From contig DXVF01000007.1 in NCBI GenBank assembly GCA_019417465.1, forward strand, positions 1-49,212: 49,212 nucleotides of DNA. The letters run 5' to 3'. The notes under the pieces are model-generated. The model saw only the letters and a program-made list of their open reading frames with translations, searched no databases and was not told where the DNA came from. Below, piece by piece: positions 24,923 through 34,137 of the stretch. Made by a program: the position numbers and the translations under genes. The DNA comes from Clostridiales bacterium. GTDB taxonomy: Bacteria > Bacillota > Clostridia > TANB77 > CAG-508. How positions within the stretch are numbered: position 1 is the stretch's first letter; each line of letters begins with the position of its first letter.

Positions 24923-25750
24923 TTATTGCTGTTCTTGTGTAGGCTCTGGCAAAGCTTCTGGAAGTTCTAACACTATTTTTATTTTCATTACATATCTTAT
25001 TGCTCTTACTAATTTTGTATTTTTAAATCTTTGCCATAATGATGGTTTTACATTAATTCTAGTTTCATTAATATATTGCTCATCTGCAGAAATTTCTTGT
25101 GATTCTTGGATATTTTCTTGCTTTTCCTCTGGTACAGGTATTTCTTTAAGAGCTTCTGCTATTTCTATTCCTATAAAACTTAATGCTTTTGATCTATCTT
25201 CTATTCTTTCCATATCTATTTCTATATGTAAATTTGAATCTAGATTAGCTACTTTTGCATTAATTAATTTTATACCATCTTGATAATTTTGAGATTTTTT
25301 TGATCTAGCTCTTCCTATAGAACCTAATGTATCTATTATTTCTTCAGAAAAAACTTCTGATAGCTTTTGAATTTCATTCTTCCAATTTTCTTCTTTATTT
25401 ATTACTAAATTAAGCGCCTTCTTTAATTTTGCAGCTAATGCAATGTTATTTTCTCTTTGTATAATCAATTCTTCTATTGTTTTTGTATTCTCCTCAAATT
25501 GATTTGTTGCATATTCTACTAATTCATAGGCTGCTTTATAAACACTATTTGGAAAGTTCTTTTTATTTGGATACTCTATTAAATAATCTTTAATAGATTG
25601 TACTAAATCTTTAAACATTGTATCTTCTTCTAATTGCACAATCTGCTTCTTGCTCTTTGGATTAATTAATTTTTGTATCTTATCTATATTGGATAATATT
25701 TTTTCTTCCGTGATTACCATTCTCACGTTTACTATGCCAGATTTAGACAT
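24923..25750 (-). CDS. Unrecognised soluble protein, helical
   Basis: The product is about 275 residues when started at 25750 (MSKSGIVNVRMVIT), where AAAGGAGGG precedes the ATG; an in-frame ATG lies 42 bases upstream at 25792. It is mainly helical and charged, with a likely coiled coil at about 75-150 and a proline/glutamine-rich tail (LPEALPEPTQEQQ). There is no signal peptide, membrane helix or catalytic motif that I can identify. It is transcribed alone between the tRNAs and the acyl-CoA ligase gene. Function unknown. Confidence 0.75.
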   Translation of the reverse strand: MSKSGIVNVRMVITEEKILSNIDKIQKLINPKSKKQIVQLEEDTMFKDLVQSIKDYLIEYPNKKNFPNSVYKAAYELVEYATNQFEENTKTIEELIIQRENNIALAAKLKKALNLVINKEENWKNEIQKLSEVFSEEIIDTLGSIGRARSKKSQNYQDGIKLINAKVANLDSNLHIEIDMERIEDRSKALSFIGIEIAEALKEIPVPEEKQENIQESQEISADEQYINETRINVKPSLWQRFKNTKLVRAIRYVMKIKIVLELPEALPEPTQEQQ

Positions 25751-25895
25751 TGTAAACCTTCCCTCCTTTGTCCTATGTATTACTTTTAACAATATCTATT
25801 ATACACTGTTCAACAAAAAACTACAAGAGGATTTATAAAATTTTATATTTCGATTTTGTTACATTTTTATTACAGAAATATTACTTGTTTTTCAA

Positions 25896-27746
25896 TTAAT
25901 CTTTTTTTATCTCTTTATATCTTTTTATTTTCATAGTAGTTGTTTTCTCAAATTCATCTTCTTTTATTTCTAAATTTTTTATAGCTTTATATGATGTTAA
26001 TTTTCTATTAACATTTTTTATTTCTTGCCATATTATATCATGTATTTGTTCTTTACTTAAATTTTTTCCATGTCTTGCTTCTATTTCTTCATAATTTGGA
26101 ATTACCTTTACAGAAATAAGAAGTTCTTTATTTCCAGGTTCTTCTTTTCCATATACCATACACTCTGCAATCTCTGGTATATTTGCAAGCATTAACTCAA
26201 TTTCTTCTGGATATATATTTTTTCCGTTTTGAGTTACAATTACATTTTTCGATCTTCCTGTTATATATAAATATCCTTCATCATCTAAATATCCAACGTC
26301 TCCTGAATGGAACCAACCATCAACAATTACTTCATCTGTTGCTTGTTTGTCTTCGTAATAGCCAAGCATTAAAGTAGAACTCTTTATTAGAACTTCTCCT
26401 TCACCATTTTCATTTGGATTATCAATTTTAATCTCTGCACAAACTACTGGCTTACCAGCAGAACCAACCTTTGGTTTAAATTCTGGTGTAAGAGCAGCAA
26501 TAGGAGCTGTTTCTGTCAATCCATATCCTTGTAAGAATGTAATTCCAATATCTTCTACCCATTTACCAATTTTAGCATCAATAGGTGCTGCAGCAGAAAC
26601 AATAATTCTTATCTTACCACCTAGATTTTCATATATTTCGTTAAATACTTTTCTTTTTATATCTACACCTATAGTTTTTAGAGCATTTGATACATGAATC
26701 ATTGAATTTACTAATCCATCTTTTTTACTCTTCTTAATGTTAGCATTTATTTTTTTATACAAATTTTCTACAAGTAATGGTACTGTTAACATTGCTGTTG
26801 GGCTTGTTTCTTTTAGATTTGGAACAATATATTTTAACCCTTGACACACACTAATAGATGCTCCAACTGCGAAAGGAAGTAAAAATCCTATTGTAGATTC
26901 ATAAGTATGATGTAATGGCAAAATAGACATCAATCTATCATCAGTAGTTAATTTTACATATGCTGAAACTGCATTAATATTTTCTGCTAAATTTCTATTA
27001 CATATCATAACACCTTTTGAATTCGAAGTAGTTCCAGATGTAAATATTAATACTTTAAACTCTTCTGGATCTATTTCAATTTTCATAAAATTATCATTTC
27101 CATTATCTAAAAGTTTCTTACCTTCGTTTATTATATAGTTTAATCCTACATCTCTTCCATTTAAAGAATCATCAGAATTCATTTGAATAAAATATTTAAC
27201 TTCTGGCAATTTATCTTCAATTTTCTTAATAGATTCTTTCTTTTTGGTAGAATATATAACTGCTGATGCTCTAGATCTTTTTATTACATTCTCAATCTCA
27301 TTTTCTGGTAATTCTTTATCGACTGGAACTGCAATACTAGCTCCACAAAGCATTGCCATATATGAAACATACCAATGATAAGTATTTTCTCCTATAATAA
27401 CAATTCTAGAATCCTTTAAATTAAACTTTTCTGTAAGACCTGTTCCTAAAGCACAAACATCTTCACAAAATTCTTTATATGTAATAGTTGTAAAATTCTC
27501 TTTTGGCTTAAATTTCTCTAGTATAAATGGTAATTCTGCATATTCTTTCATAGATCTTGTAAATACTTCTTTTATAGTTTTATAATGTGTTTGTTCATAA
27601 TTTTTTACTTCTTTTTTATTTTTATTTTCTTCTGCTCTTTTTATTGCATCATAATCTACTTTAACTTCATCTATTTCTGATATTTCTTTCATTTTAAATT
27701 TTGGAAATTTAAAATTTGGTACTTTAAAATCCTTTAGTATTCTCAC
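25896..27746 (-). CDS. AMP-forming acyl-CoA synthetase (long-chain fatty acid-CoA ligase type)
   Basis: Activates a carboxylic acid with ATP to an acyl-adenylate and then the CoA thioester. The 616-residue product has the ATP-binding LIFTSGTTSNSKGVM at about 228-242, the ANL motif YGLTETAP, GWFHSGDVGYLDDEGYLYITGRSKNVIVTQNGKNIYPEEIE, and a C-terminal swinging domain with the catalytic Lys region (ATTMKIKRYKEIKKD). The closest resemblance is to bacterial long-chain acyl-CoA synthetases. An N-terminal extension of about 50 residues carries lysine-rich sequence. A TetR regulator lies 114 bp upstream on the same strand and probably controls it. Confidence 0.9.
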   Translation of the reverse strand: MRILKDFKVPNFKFPKFKMKEISEIDEVKVDYDAIKRAEENKNKKEVKNYEQTHYKTIKEVFTRSMKEYAELPFILEKFKPKENFTTITYKEFCEDVCALGTGLTEKFNLKDSRIVIIGENTYHWYVSYMAMLCGASIAVPVDKELPENEIENVIKRSRASAVIYSTKKKESIKKIEDKLPEVKYFIQMNSDDSLNGRDVGLNYIINEGKKLLDNGNDNFMKIEIDPEEFKVLIFTSGTTSNSKGVMICNRNLAENINAVSAYVKLTTDDRLMSILPLHHTYESTIGFLLPFAVGASISVCQGLKYIVPNLKETSPTAMLTVPLLVENLYKKINANIKKSKKDGLVNSMIHVSNALKTIGVDIKRKVFNEIYENLGGKIRIIVSAAAPIDAKIGKWVEDIGITFLQGYGLTETAPIAALTPEFKPKVGSAGKPVVCAEIKIDNPNENGEGEVLIKSSTLMLGYYEDKQATDEVIVDGWFHSGDVGYLDDEGYLYITGRSKNVIVTQNGKNIYPEEIELMLANIPEIAECMVYGKEEPGNKELLISVKVIPNYEEIEARHGKNLSKEQIHDIIWQEIKNVNRKLTSYKAIKNLEIKEDEFEKTTTMKIKRYKEIKKD

Positions 27747-27860
27747 AATCTATTCACTCCTCATATAATATTATTGTATATTTATAATATTTCTATTATA
27801 AATGCACTATATTGCATTTATAAATGTTCACATTTGTATTTTTATAGTTATAAAAACAAT

Positions 27861-28437
27861 TTATTTCTTTAATTTCTTTATATACACCGAGTCTATCTCT
27901 CGATATAATTTGTCAATTTCAATTTGCTTATCTCTTCTCATTTTATATATTAAACTAGAACAAGCCATTCCAAATATACCTGATGCTATAACATTAGAAT
28001 CTCCTCCGAGACAATTCACCTTTTTCTATTCCTTCTTTAACTATATCTTCTATCATAGAAATATATTCAAATATGTATTTTTTACAAATTTGACTTCTTG
28101 CTCCTGTTCCCCATATTTGGCTAAGTACTATAGACATAAAATCTTCATATTTTACTAATACTTTTAACTGTATTAATACTATAGCTCTTATTTTATCTAT
28201 ACTATTATCTAACTTTCCAGTTTTTATTGATATACTATTTTTTAATAGTTTTACACCTTCTTCCACTAAAAAGTTAAAGATTTCCTCTTTACTAGAAAAG
28301 TGATAATATAAAGTTCCTTTTGCAACACCTACTGTTGCCGTTATTTCTTCTATGCTAGTTGCATCATATCCTTTTTCTGCAAACAATTTCATGGAGGTTT
28401 CAAATATCTTTCTTTTCGTTTTATTCATAAATTTCAC
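27861..28437 (-). CDS. TetR/AcrR regulator, expressed through one CGG +1 shift
   Basis: The N-terminal TetR helix-turn-helix is clear: RKIFETSMKLFAEKGYDATSIEEITATVGVAKGTLYYHFSSKEEIFNFLV. The zero frame ends after KGELS with CGG AGG AGA TTC TAA (CGG at 28006-28008). Skipping the C gives KGELSGGDSNVIASGIFGMACSSLIYKMRR...YIKKLKK and 191 residues, the usual TetR length. IASGIFGMACSSLIYKM is a normal last helix of the ligand domain, so the extension looks real. Expected role: repression of its own gene and the acyl-CoA ligase downstream, with an acyl-type ligand (inference). Confidence 0.88.
28006..28008 (-). other. CGG +1 shift site in tetR
   Basis: TCT-CGGA: dropping C adds 49 residues forming the last helices of a TetR ligand domain. 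The zero-frame stop is four codons on. Confidence 0.8.
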
Positions 28438-28558
28438 CTTTATTTTATTTTTTTATTATTATATAATTATATTCTGAAATATGCAAGGATAAAATTATAG
28501 CTAACTTCCCTTGTTCTTATATAATCTCAAAGTAGCTTAAGAGTTCTTTACTATATAA

Positions 28559-28724
28559 GAACAATATCGAGTTCTAATTATATTTCATACTTAATTACAA
28601 CCCGTGTGTGATTGTTCGTGCACTAATTTTTATGAAGAAGTTATGTGCAATTATTTTATATAATAGGAAATCTCTCTATTAGTTAAATTTTACTCTATAC
28701 CACAAATTTCCTACTATATAAAAT
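28559..28724 (-). repeat. Structured dispersed repeat, copy 3
   Basis: This shares with copies 1 and 2 (9.6-9.9 kb) the TATATARTAGGAAA/TTTCCTATTATATA arm pair, the YACATAACTT block and AATTAGTGCACGAACAAT. It is preceded by an additional perfect 13-bp inverted repeat TTGTTCTTATATA / TATATAAGAACAA (28511-28565). It lies in the 390-bp gap between mreB and tetR, where no gene is visible. Confidence 0.6.
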
Positions 28725-28744
28725 AATAGTTACTATAATGAATT

Positions 28745-28775
28745 GAACCCAAAAAGTGTCTAACTTTTTGGGTTC
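28745..28775 (-). terminator. mreB terminator
   Basis: GAACCCAAAAAGT and ACTTTTTGGGTTC form a perfect 13-bp stem with a 5-nt loop, 55 bp after the mreB stop. Confidence 0.8.
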
Positions 28776-28829
28776 AGTTCATTTTGAAGTGCACCTATTT
28801 TTCATTTATACTCACTCAAATTTTACAAT

Positions 28830-29840
28830 TTACTTCCTACTTTTACCTTCTAGCGCATCTAAGTTATCTAACGCTTTTCCTGTTCCTAATGCAACACACG
28901 AAACAGTATCTTGTGCTATCATAACATTTATTCCTGTTTTTTCTTGTAAAAGCTTATCTAATCCATCTACTAAACAACCCCCACCAGTCATATATATTCC
29001 TTTATCACTTATATCTGCTGCAAGCTCTGGTGGTGTTTTCTCTAGTACTGAATGAACTGCATCTACAATCATTAAAGCTGGTTCTAAAAGTGCTTCTAAC
29101 ATTTCACTAGAATACACTGTTATTGTTTTTGGAAGACCTGTTATTAAGTCTCTACCTCTAACATCCATTTCTGTATCTTGAATTTTTGGATAAACACATC
29201 CAATATTTATTTTTAAGTCTTCTGCTGTTCTCTCACCTATCATAACATTATGTTTTCTTTTTATATATCTAATTATAGCTTCATCAAATTTATCTCCAGC
29301 TACTTTTAAAGATGTATTTACAACAGAACCACCTAAAGAAATTACTGCTATATCTGTAGTTCCTCCACCTATATCTACAACCATATTTCCACATGGTTTA
29401 GAAATATCTATTCCTGCTCCAATTGCTGCAGCTATTGGTTCTTCAATTAAATATACTTTTCTTGCTCCTGCTTGTGATGCAGCATCTATAACAGCTTTCT
29501 TTTCTACTTCTGTTACTTGTGATGGAATACATATCATAATTCTAGGAGAAAAAACAAATTTTCCACATACTTTATTAATAAAGTATTTTAACATTTTTTC
29601 TGTTACAGTATAATTTGAAATAACTCCATCTCTTAATGGTCTAGTTGCAACTATATTTCCTGGTGTTCTACCAAGCATTCTTCTAGCTTCTTTTCCAACT
29701 GCCAATACTTCACCTGTATTGTTATCTACTGCTACTACAGATGGTTCTCTTAATACTATTCCTTTTCCTTTTACATAAGCAATAACAGTAGCTGTTCCTA
29801 AATCAATTCCAATATCTTGCCCCCAACTGAACATTTGCAT
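28830..29840 (-). CDS. mreB: Rod shape-determining protein MreB
   Basis: An actin-like filament protein that guides side-wall peptidoglycan synthesis under the membrane. The 336-residue product has phosphate 1 motif DIGIDLGTATVIAYVKGKGI, the connect 1 and phosphate 2 segments (VVDIGGGTTDIAVISLGGSVV), the adenosine motif MTGGGCLVDGLDKLL and ATRPLRDGVISNYTVTEKML, all typical. There is no CGG in the frame. It is not followed by mreC/mreD, so it is a stand-alone copy (MreB or Mbl type; I cannot tell which). Confidence 0.95.
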   Translation of the reverse strand: MQMFSWGQDIGIDLGTATVIAYVKGKGIVLREPSVVAVDNNTGEVLAVGKEARRMLGRTPGNIVATRPLRDGVISNYTVTEKMLKYFINKVCGKFVFSPRIMICIPSQVTEVEKKAVIDAASQAGARKVYLIEEPIAAAIGAGIDISKPCGNMVVDIGGGTTDIAVISLGGSVVNTSLKVAGDKFDEAIIRYIKRKHNVMIGERTAEDLKINIGCVYPKIQDTEMDVRGRDLITGLPKTITVYSSEMLEALLEPALMIVDAVHSVLEKTPPELAADISDKGIYMTGGGCLVDGLDKLLQEKTGINVMIAQDTVSCVALGTGKALDNLDALEGKSRK

Positions 29841-29978
29841 CTTCCTTTCAGATATACTTGTTACATTATGTTTTCATTTTTGTTACAATTATATTACACA
29901 TTTACTAAAATAGCAAACCTTTTTTGATTTTTTTTAATTTTACTGTTCCTAAACAATGGTTTCATCTCTCAAAGTAGG

Positions 29979-30134
29979 TCTGGAAGGCCTTATGTATTAT
30001 AATAAAAAACAGTTTTGACCTTGAGCCGTAATTATTGTTTTTTGTTTATAGTGTGCCTATATAATTTGAATCTGTAAGAAACTAAAGTGCCTTGGAAAAA
30101 TTGTTTTTTATTATAATATATAAGGCCTTCCAGA
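29979..30134. ncRNA. Long inverted-repeat hairpin, candidate RNA or MITE
   Basis: The 33-nt arms starting TCTGGAAGGCCTTATGTATT (29979-30011) and ending AATATATAAGGCCTTCCAGA (30102-30134) pair with one mismatch around a 90-nt interior. The interior contains short dyads such as ATAG-TGTGC-CTAT. The size and long closing stem could suit a 6S-like RNA, but I cannot confirm the 6S core and the arms could equally be terminal repeats of a small mobile element. It lies in the gap 29841-30242 upstream of mreB. Confidence 0.45.
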
Positions 30135-30202
30135 GCTGACTATAGGCGACTTACCATTAATTAGTAATATTTTATATTTACTATTATTAATAATTTTAGT
30201 TA

Positions 30203-30238
30203 AACAAGCACTGCAAAATCTATATTGCAGTGCTTGTT
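30203..30238 (-). terminator. lexA operon terminator
   Basis: AACAAGCACTGCA and TGCAGTGCTTGTT form a 13-bp stem with a 10-nt loop immediately after the hypothetical gene downstream of lexA. Confidence 0.8.
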
Positions 30239-30242
30239 ATTT

Positions 30243-30722
30243 TTAAATATATAAAAATATTAATGTTGTTAATAGTAAAAATCCTTTAGTTTTTGGATCA
30301 GATAATAATTCTGCATCAGAAATATTTTGCATTTCACTTTCATCTGCTAATGTTATTTTATAACTATCTACATTTTCAAAGTTAAACTGAATTTCAAAGT
30401 CTCTTGTTTCATTTGGAGATAAATTTTCTACTTTTATAAATTTTCTTCCTAACAATACATCTCTTTCTGAAAAGAATTCAAATTTTAAATATTGTCTTTG
30501 TATTTCTTCCTCTGCATTATTTAGTAAAGTACCTTTTATATATCCATTAATATATGTAGCTTTTGCTTCTTGTATTTTTATTTTAGGATTTGGAACATCT
30601 ATAACAAACTTTGTTAAATCATTATATGCTGTTTTTATATATGCAAATGATGCAAAATCCACAAAAAAGTATAATGCTATAAATAATATTAGATATATAA
30701 GAAAAGTTTTCATTCTATCCAT
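30243..30722 (-). CDS. Membrane-anchored protein, FxLYD-like domain
   Basis: The 159-residue product has an N-terminal membrane helix (about 5-28), an outer domain with a beta-rich pattern (KATYINGYIKGTLLNNAEEEIQRQYLKFEFFSERDVLLGRKFIKVENLSPNETRDFEIQF) like FxLYD-type domains, and a hydrophobic C-terminal end (GFLLLTTLIFLYI). The function is unknown. It starts 28 bp after lexA and shares its terminator, so it may be co-transcribed. Confidence 0.7.
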   Translation of the reverse strand: MDRMKTFLIYLILFIALYFFVDFASFAYIKTAYNDLTKFVIDVPNPKIKIQEAKATYINGYIKGTLLNNAEEEIQRQYLKFEFFSERDVLLGRKFIKVENLSPNETRDFEIQFNFENVDSYKITLADESEMQNISDAELLSDPKTKGFLLLTTLIFLYI

Positions 30723-30750
30723 AAAATTTTTCTCCTTCTTTTCTTAATAA

Positions 30751-31404
30751 TTACATCTTTCTAAAAACACCTACTACTTTTCCTAAAATTTCACAATTAG
30801 GAACTATAATTGGCTCCATTAAACTATTTTCTGGTTGTAATCTTATATGACCTTTTTCTTTATAAAAAGTTTTAACAGTTGCTTCATCTTCGATTAGAGC
30901 TACTACAATTTCTCCATTATTTGCTGTATTTTGTCTTTTTACTAGAATATAATCTCCATCTAGAATTCCAGCTTCTATCATACTTTCTCCACTTACTGTT
31001 AGCATAAAACTTTCACTATTTCCTACAAAATCTACAGGAATAGGAAATGTATCTGTTACGTTTTCTACAGCTAAAATTGGTGCTCCTGCTGTTATTTTTC
31101 CTATAACAGGAACATCTACCATTTCTCTACTTGTATATACTTCTTTAGTTTCTGGTTTCTTTTCCTCTTTTAATATACCTTTTAATAATCTTAAAGTTCT
31201 ACCTTTTTGAGATTCCTTTTTTATGTATCCTTTTTGTTCTAATCTAGCTAAATATCCATGTACTGTTGCTGTTGAACTTAATCCTACAGCTTTTCCTATT
31301 TCTCTTACAGATGGTGGATAACTATTAGCTCTAATTTGTTTTTCTATAAATTTTAATATAGCTTTCTCTCTTTTATTTAAATCTTCAAATTCTTTTTTTC
31401 CCAT
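30751..31404 (-). CDS. lexA: SOS repressor LexA
   Basis: Represses DNA damage genes and cleaves itself when RecA filaments form. Using the start at 31404 (MGKKEFEDLNKREKAIL), preceded by AGGGGGAAT, gives 217 residues; an in-frame ATG 45 bases upstream lacks a ribosome site. The N-terminal winged helix is PPSVREIGKAVGLSSTATVHGYLARLE. The cleavage site is Ala106-Gly107 in KITAGAP. The catalytic dyad is Ser141 (VSGESM) and Lys178 (ATVKTF). Its own operator is not obvious in the 100 bp upstream, which are dominated by a terminator hairpin. Confidence 0.95.
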   Translation of the reverse strand: MGKKEFEDLNKREKAILKFIEKQIRANSYPPSVREIGKAVGLSSTATVHGYLARLEQKGYIKKESQKGRTLRLLKGILKEEKKPETKEVYTSREMVDVPVIGKITAGAPILAVENVTDTFPIPVDFVGNSESFMLTVSGESMIEAGILDGDYILVKRQNTANNGEIVVALIEDEATVKTFYKEKGHIRLQPENSLMEPIIVPNCEILGKVVGVFRKM

Positions 31405-31446
31405 TAACAGATTCCCCCTACAAAAAATTTGTTTTGTTAATTTTAC

Positions 31447-31499
31447 CACATAAAAAAAGAAATGTCAAACAAAAGTTTTGATATTTCTTTTTTTATGTG
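31447..31499 (-). terminator. Large terminator hairpin upstream of lexA
   Basis: The 24-25-nt arms (CACATAAAAAAAGAAAT... and its complement ending ATTTCTTTTTTTATGTG) flank a loop of about 3-4 nt. It serves the Ig-like surface protein gene that ends at 31515. Confidence 0.75.
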
Positions 31500-31514
31500 T
31501 CAAAATAACAAATT

Positions 31515-32588
31515 TTATTTTATTCCATTATATTTTTTACATGCTAAACAAGCAATTACTCCAATGAATATAATTGAAGATATAACAATTGTCATTGTGG
31601 CAGTAGTTCCTGTTTGTGGTATATTTTTATCTGCTGTTGTATTATCACTTTTTTTAGTAACACTTACCTTGCAAGTAGCAGTAAATTCTCCATCTTCGGT
31701 TTGTACAGTTATAGTAGCTGTACCTTCTTTTACACCAACAACTTTTCCGTTTTCAACAGTTGCAACATCTTTATTATCACTACTCCATTTTATATTTTTA
31801 TTTGTTGCATCATTAGGAGTTATAGTTGCTAATAAATTATAATTACTTCCTTCTTCAACAGTTATTTCTGTTTTATCTAAACTGACAGCTGTTACCTTAA
31901 TATCTTCTGATTTAGTACCATTCATTGTATATATTACTTCATCATAAGACGTCTTTCCATTAAACACTAGTTTTGCCCAAACTACAAATACCTTTTCTCC
32001 AGAATAATTTGATAAGTCAACCTTAAAATTTCCATCTGTTGTTTCAGACCAATTGTTTTCTACAAATGCTGGTATTAATTCTTTTACTTTATCATTTACT
32101 TCATTTACTTTTTTATTATATTCGTCAACTTTAGAATTGTATTCTGTTACTTTATCATTATAATTTTTTAGTGCTACATCATAAGCGTCTTTTGCTGCTG
32201 ATATTTCAGATTCAGTAAGTTTATCTGCAACTGCTTGATCATATTCTTTTTTCTTTTCGTCTTTAGTAGATTTTAGATTTTCACATTCTGTTTTTAAATT
32301 TTTCATTTCTGTCTCTTTATCTGTCAAGTCCTTCTTTCCTGCATCTTGTATTTCTTCAATTTTTGTATAATCGGATTTAGAGATTTCTACTAACTGCCAA
32401 TATAGTTTGTAATTGGTATCAGTTAATTTTATAGAAATTTTCCCTTCTCCTCCAAAAATAAAATTAGGAAAAGAAATAAGTGAATCTGGGTCTAATTCAA
32501 CTGTATGTGCTTTCGTAATATTAAAAGACAATAATGTAATTAAAGTGATTAGAATTAAAGTTACTATTAATTTAGTTGTTTTTTTCAT
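31515..32588 (-). CDS. Surface protein with coiled coil, Ig-like domain and sortase-type anchor
   Basis: The product is about 357 residues with start at 32588 (MKKTTKLIVTLILITL) after GAGGAGGAT; longer in-frame starts lack a ribosome site. It has a signal peptide (1-26), a short globular region, a coiled coil (about 80-170, rich in NDKVTEYNSKVDEYNKKV-type heptads), a BIG2-type Ig-like domain (about 225-305; VTAVSLDKTEITVEEG ... GTATITVQTEDG), an IPQTG sortase-like motif, a hydrophobic helix and a charged tail. It is likely to be wall-attached. Role unknown, perhaps adhesion or structure. Confidence 0.75.
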   Translation of the reverse strand: MKKTTKLIVTLILITLITLLSFNITKAHTVELDPDSLISFPNFIFGGEGKISIKLTDTNYKLYWQLVEISKSDYTKIEEIQDAGKKDLTDKETEMKNLKTECENLKSTKDEKKKEYDQAVADKLTESEISAAKDAYDVALKNYNDKVTEYNSKVDEYNKKVNEVNDKVKELIPAFVENNWSETTDGNFKVDLSNYSGEKVFVVWAKLVFNGKTSYDEVIYTMNGTKSEDIKVTAVSLDKTEITVEEGSNYNLLATITPNDATNKNIKWSSDNKDVATVENGKVVGVKEGTATITVQTEDGEFTATCKVSVTKKSDNTTADKNIPQTGTTATMTIVISSIIFIGVIACLACKKYNGIK

Positions 32589-32674
32589 TTTATCCTCCTC
32601 TATTTTATTAAATAATTTATAAAACAACATTTTATCCTTTGTTTTACTATTTGATAATAACATAGTAATATAAA

Positions 32675-32707
32675 AAAATAAAGATTTTATATTAAAATCT
32701 TTATTTT
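32675..32707 (-). terminator. obgE terminator
   Basis: AATAAAGATTTT and AAAATCTTTATT flank a short loop and are bordered by T/A runs on both sides. Confidence 0.7.
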
Positions 32708-32752
32708 TTTATATTATTGTAACTTAATTGTAATATTCTTGAAACATTTTTA

Positions 32753-34027
32753 CTAATCATACCATTGAAGTTCCCAATCTACTACTTTAACAGTATCACC
32801 TTCACGTACTCCAGCTTCTTTTAATTTTTGATTAACACCTAAATTATCCAAACATTTTTGGAAATAATGCATTGATTCATTATCTTCTAAATTAACTCTT
32901 CTCATAACTCTTTGTACTGCAGGACCATCCACTACCCACATATCCTTTTCTCTAGTTACTGTAAATCCTTCATCTTTTTCTTCTAATGTATATACTTTTC
33001 TTTCTTCTTGTTTTACCAATTCCTCTTTTGGCAATATTTTTAATACTTCTGAAACTCTTGTAAGTAACTCTTTCATACCTTGTCCTGATATAGCAGATAT
33101 TTTATATATTTCAATATTATTCTCTTTCGCAAGATTTTCCAATTCTTTATACAAATTTTCATCTTGCATACTATCTATTTTATTTGCAACTATTATTTGT
33201 TTTCTTGTACTTAGTTTTTCACTATATTTTTTTAATTCTTCATTAATTGTTTTAAAGTCTTGTATAGGATTTCTCCCCTCTACTCCAGATACGTCTATAA
33301 CATGTAATAAAAGTCTTGTTCTTTCAATATGTCTTAAAAATTGTAATCCAAGACCTGTTCCTTTGCTTGCACCTTCTATAATTCCTGGAATATCTGCTAT
33401 TACAAAACTGTCTCCATATTCTGATTTAACAACACCTAAATTAGGTTCTAATGTTGTAAAATGATAATCTGCAATTTTAGGAGTGGCTGATGTAACAACA
33501 GATAAAAACGTTGATTTACCAACATTTGGAAAACCTATCAACCCTACATCTGCCAAAAGTTTTAACTCTAGAATTACCTCTTTTTCTATTCCTTTTTCTC
33601 CACCTTGTGAGAAACGTGGAGCTTGTCTTGTTGATGTTGCAAAATGAGAATTACCTTTTCCTCCTCTACCTCCCGGAAATATCTTTTCTACCTGATCTTT
33701 TTCAGATAAATCAGCTAAAATTTTTCCAGTTTCAACATCTTTAATTATAGTACCTATTGGCACTTTAATATATAAATCTTCTCCACTTCTTCCATAACGG
33801 TGATTTCCTTCTCCATTTTTTCCATTTTCTGCTTTAAACTTCTTTTTATATCTAAAATCTACTAAAGTATTTAAATCTTTATCTACTGCAAAATATATAT
33901 CTCCACCTTTGCCACCATCACCACCATCAGGACCTCCAGCTGCTACATATTTTTCTCTTCTGAAGGAAACAGCTCCATCTCCGCCATCTCCAGACTTTAC
34001 TAAAATTTTTGCATAATCGGTAAACAT
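32753..34027 (-). CDS. obgE: GTPase ObgE/CgtA
   Basis: A ribosome-associated GTPase for large-subunit assembly and stress signalling. The 424-residue product has the glycine-rich Obg fold (1-158; VKSGDGGDGAVSFRREKYVAAGGPDGGDGGKGG), a G domain with GFPNVGKST (G1), DIPGII (G3), NKID (G4), and a C-terminal OCT domain (about 345-424; DEGFTVTREKDMWVVDGPAVQRVM). All motifs are intact. It lies upstream of nothing on the same strand except the surface protein; trpS, rpmA and rplU precede it. Confidence 0.97.
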   Translation of the reverse strand: MFTDYAKILVKSGDGGDGAVSFRREKYVAAGGPDGGDGGKGGDIYFAVDKDLNTLVDFRYKKKFKAENGKNGEGNHRYGRSGEDLYIKVPIGTIIKDVETGKILADLSEKDQVEKIFPGGRGGKGNSHFATSTRQAPRFSQGGEKGIEKEVILELKLLADVGLIGFPNVGKSTFLSVVTSATPKIADYHFTTLEPNLGVVKSEYGDSFVIADIPGIIEGASKGTGLGLQFLRHIERTRLLLHVIDVSGVEGRNPIQDFKTINEELKKYSEKLSTRKQIIVANKIDSMQDENLYKELENLAKENNIEIYKISAISGQGMKELLTRVSEVLKILPKEELVKQEERKVYTLEEKDEGFTVTREKDMWVVDGPAVQRVMRRVNLEDNESMHYFQKCLDNLGVNQKLKEAGVREGDTVKVVDWELQWYD

Positions 34028-34137
34028 TACTTACCTCCCATAATTAAATTCTATATTATATTTTGATTTTTCTTTCTCTTGTTACTTTATTTCTTATTAT
34101 TTATTAAATTACACATTTACTTTTCTTTTGTTATTTA

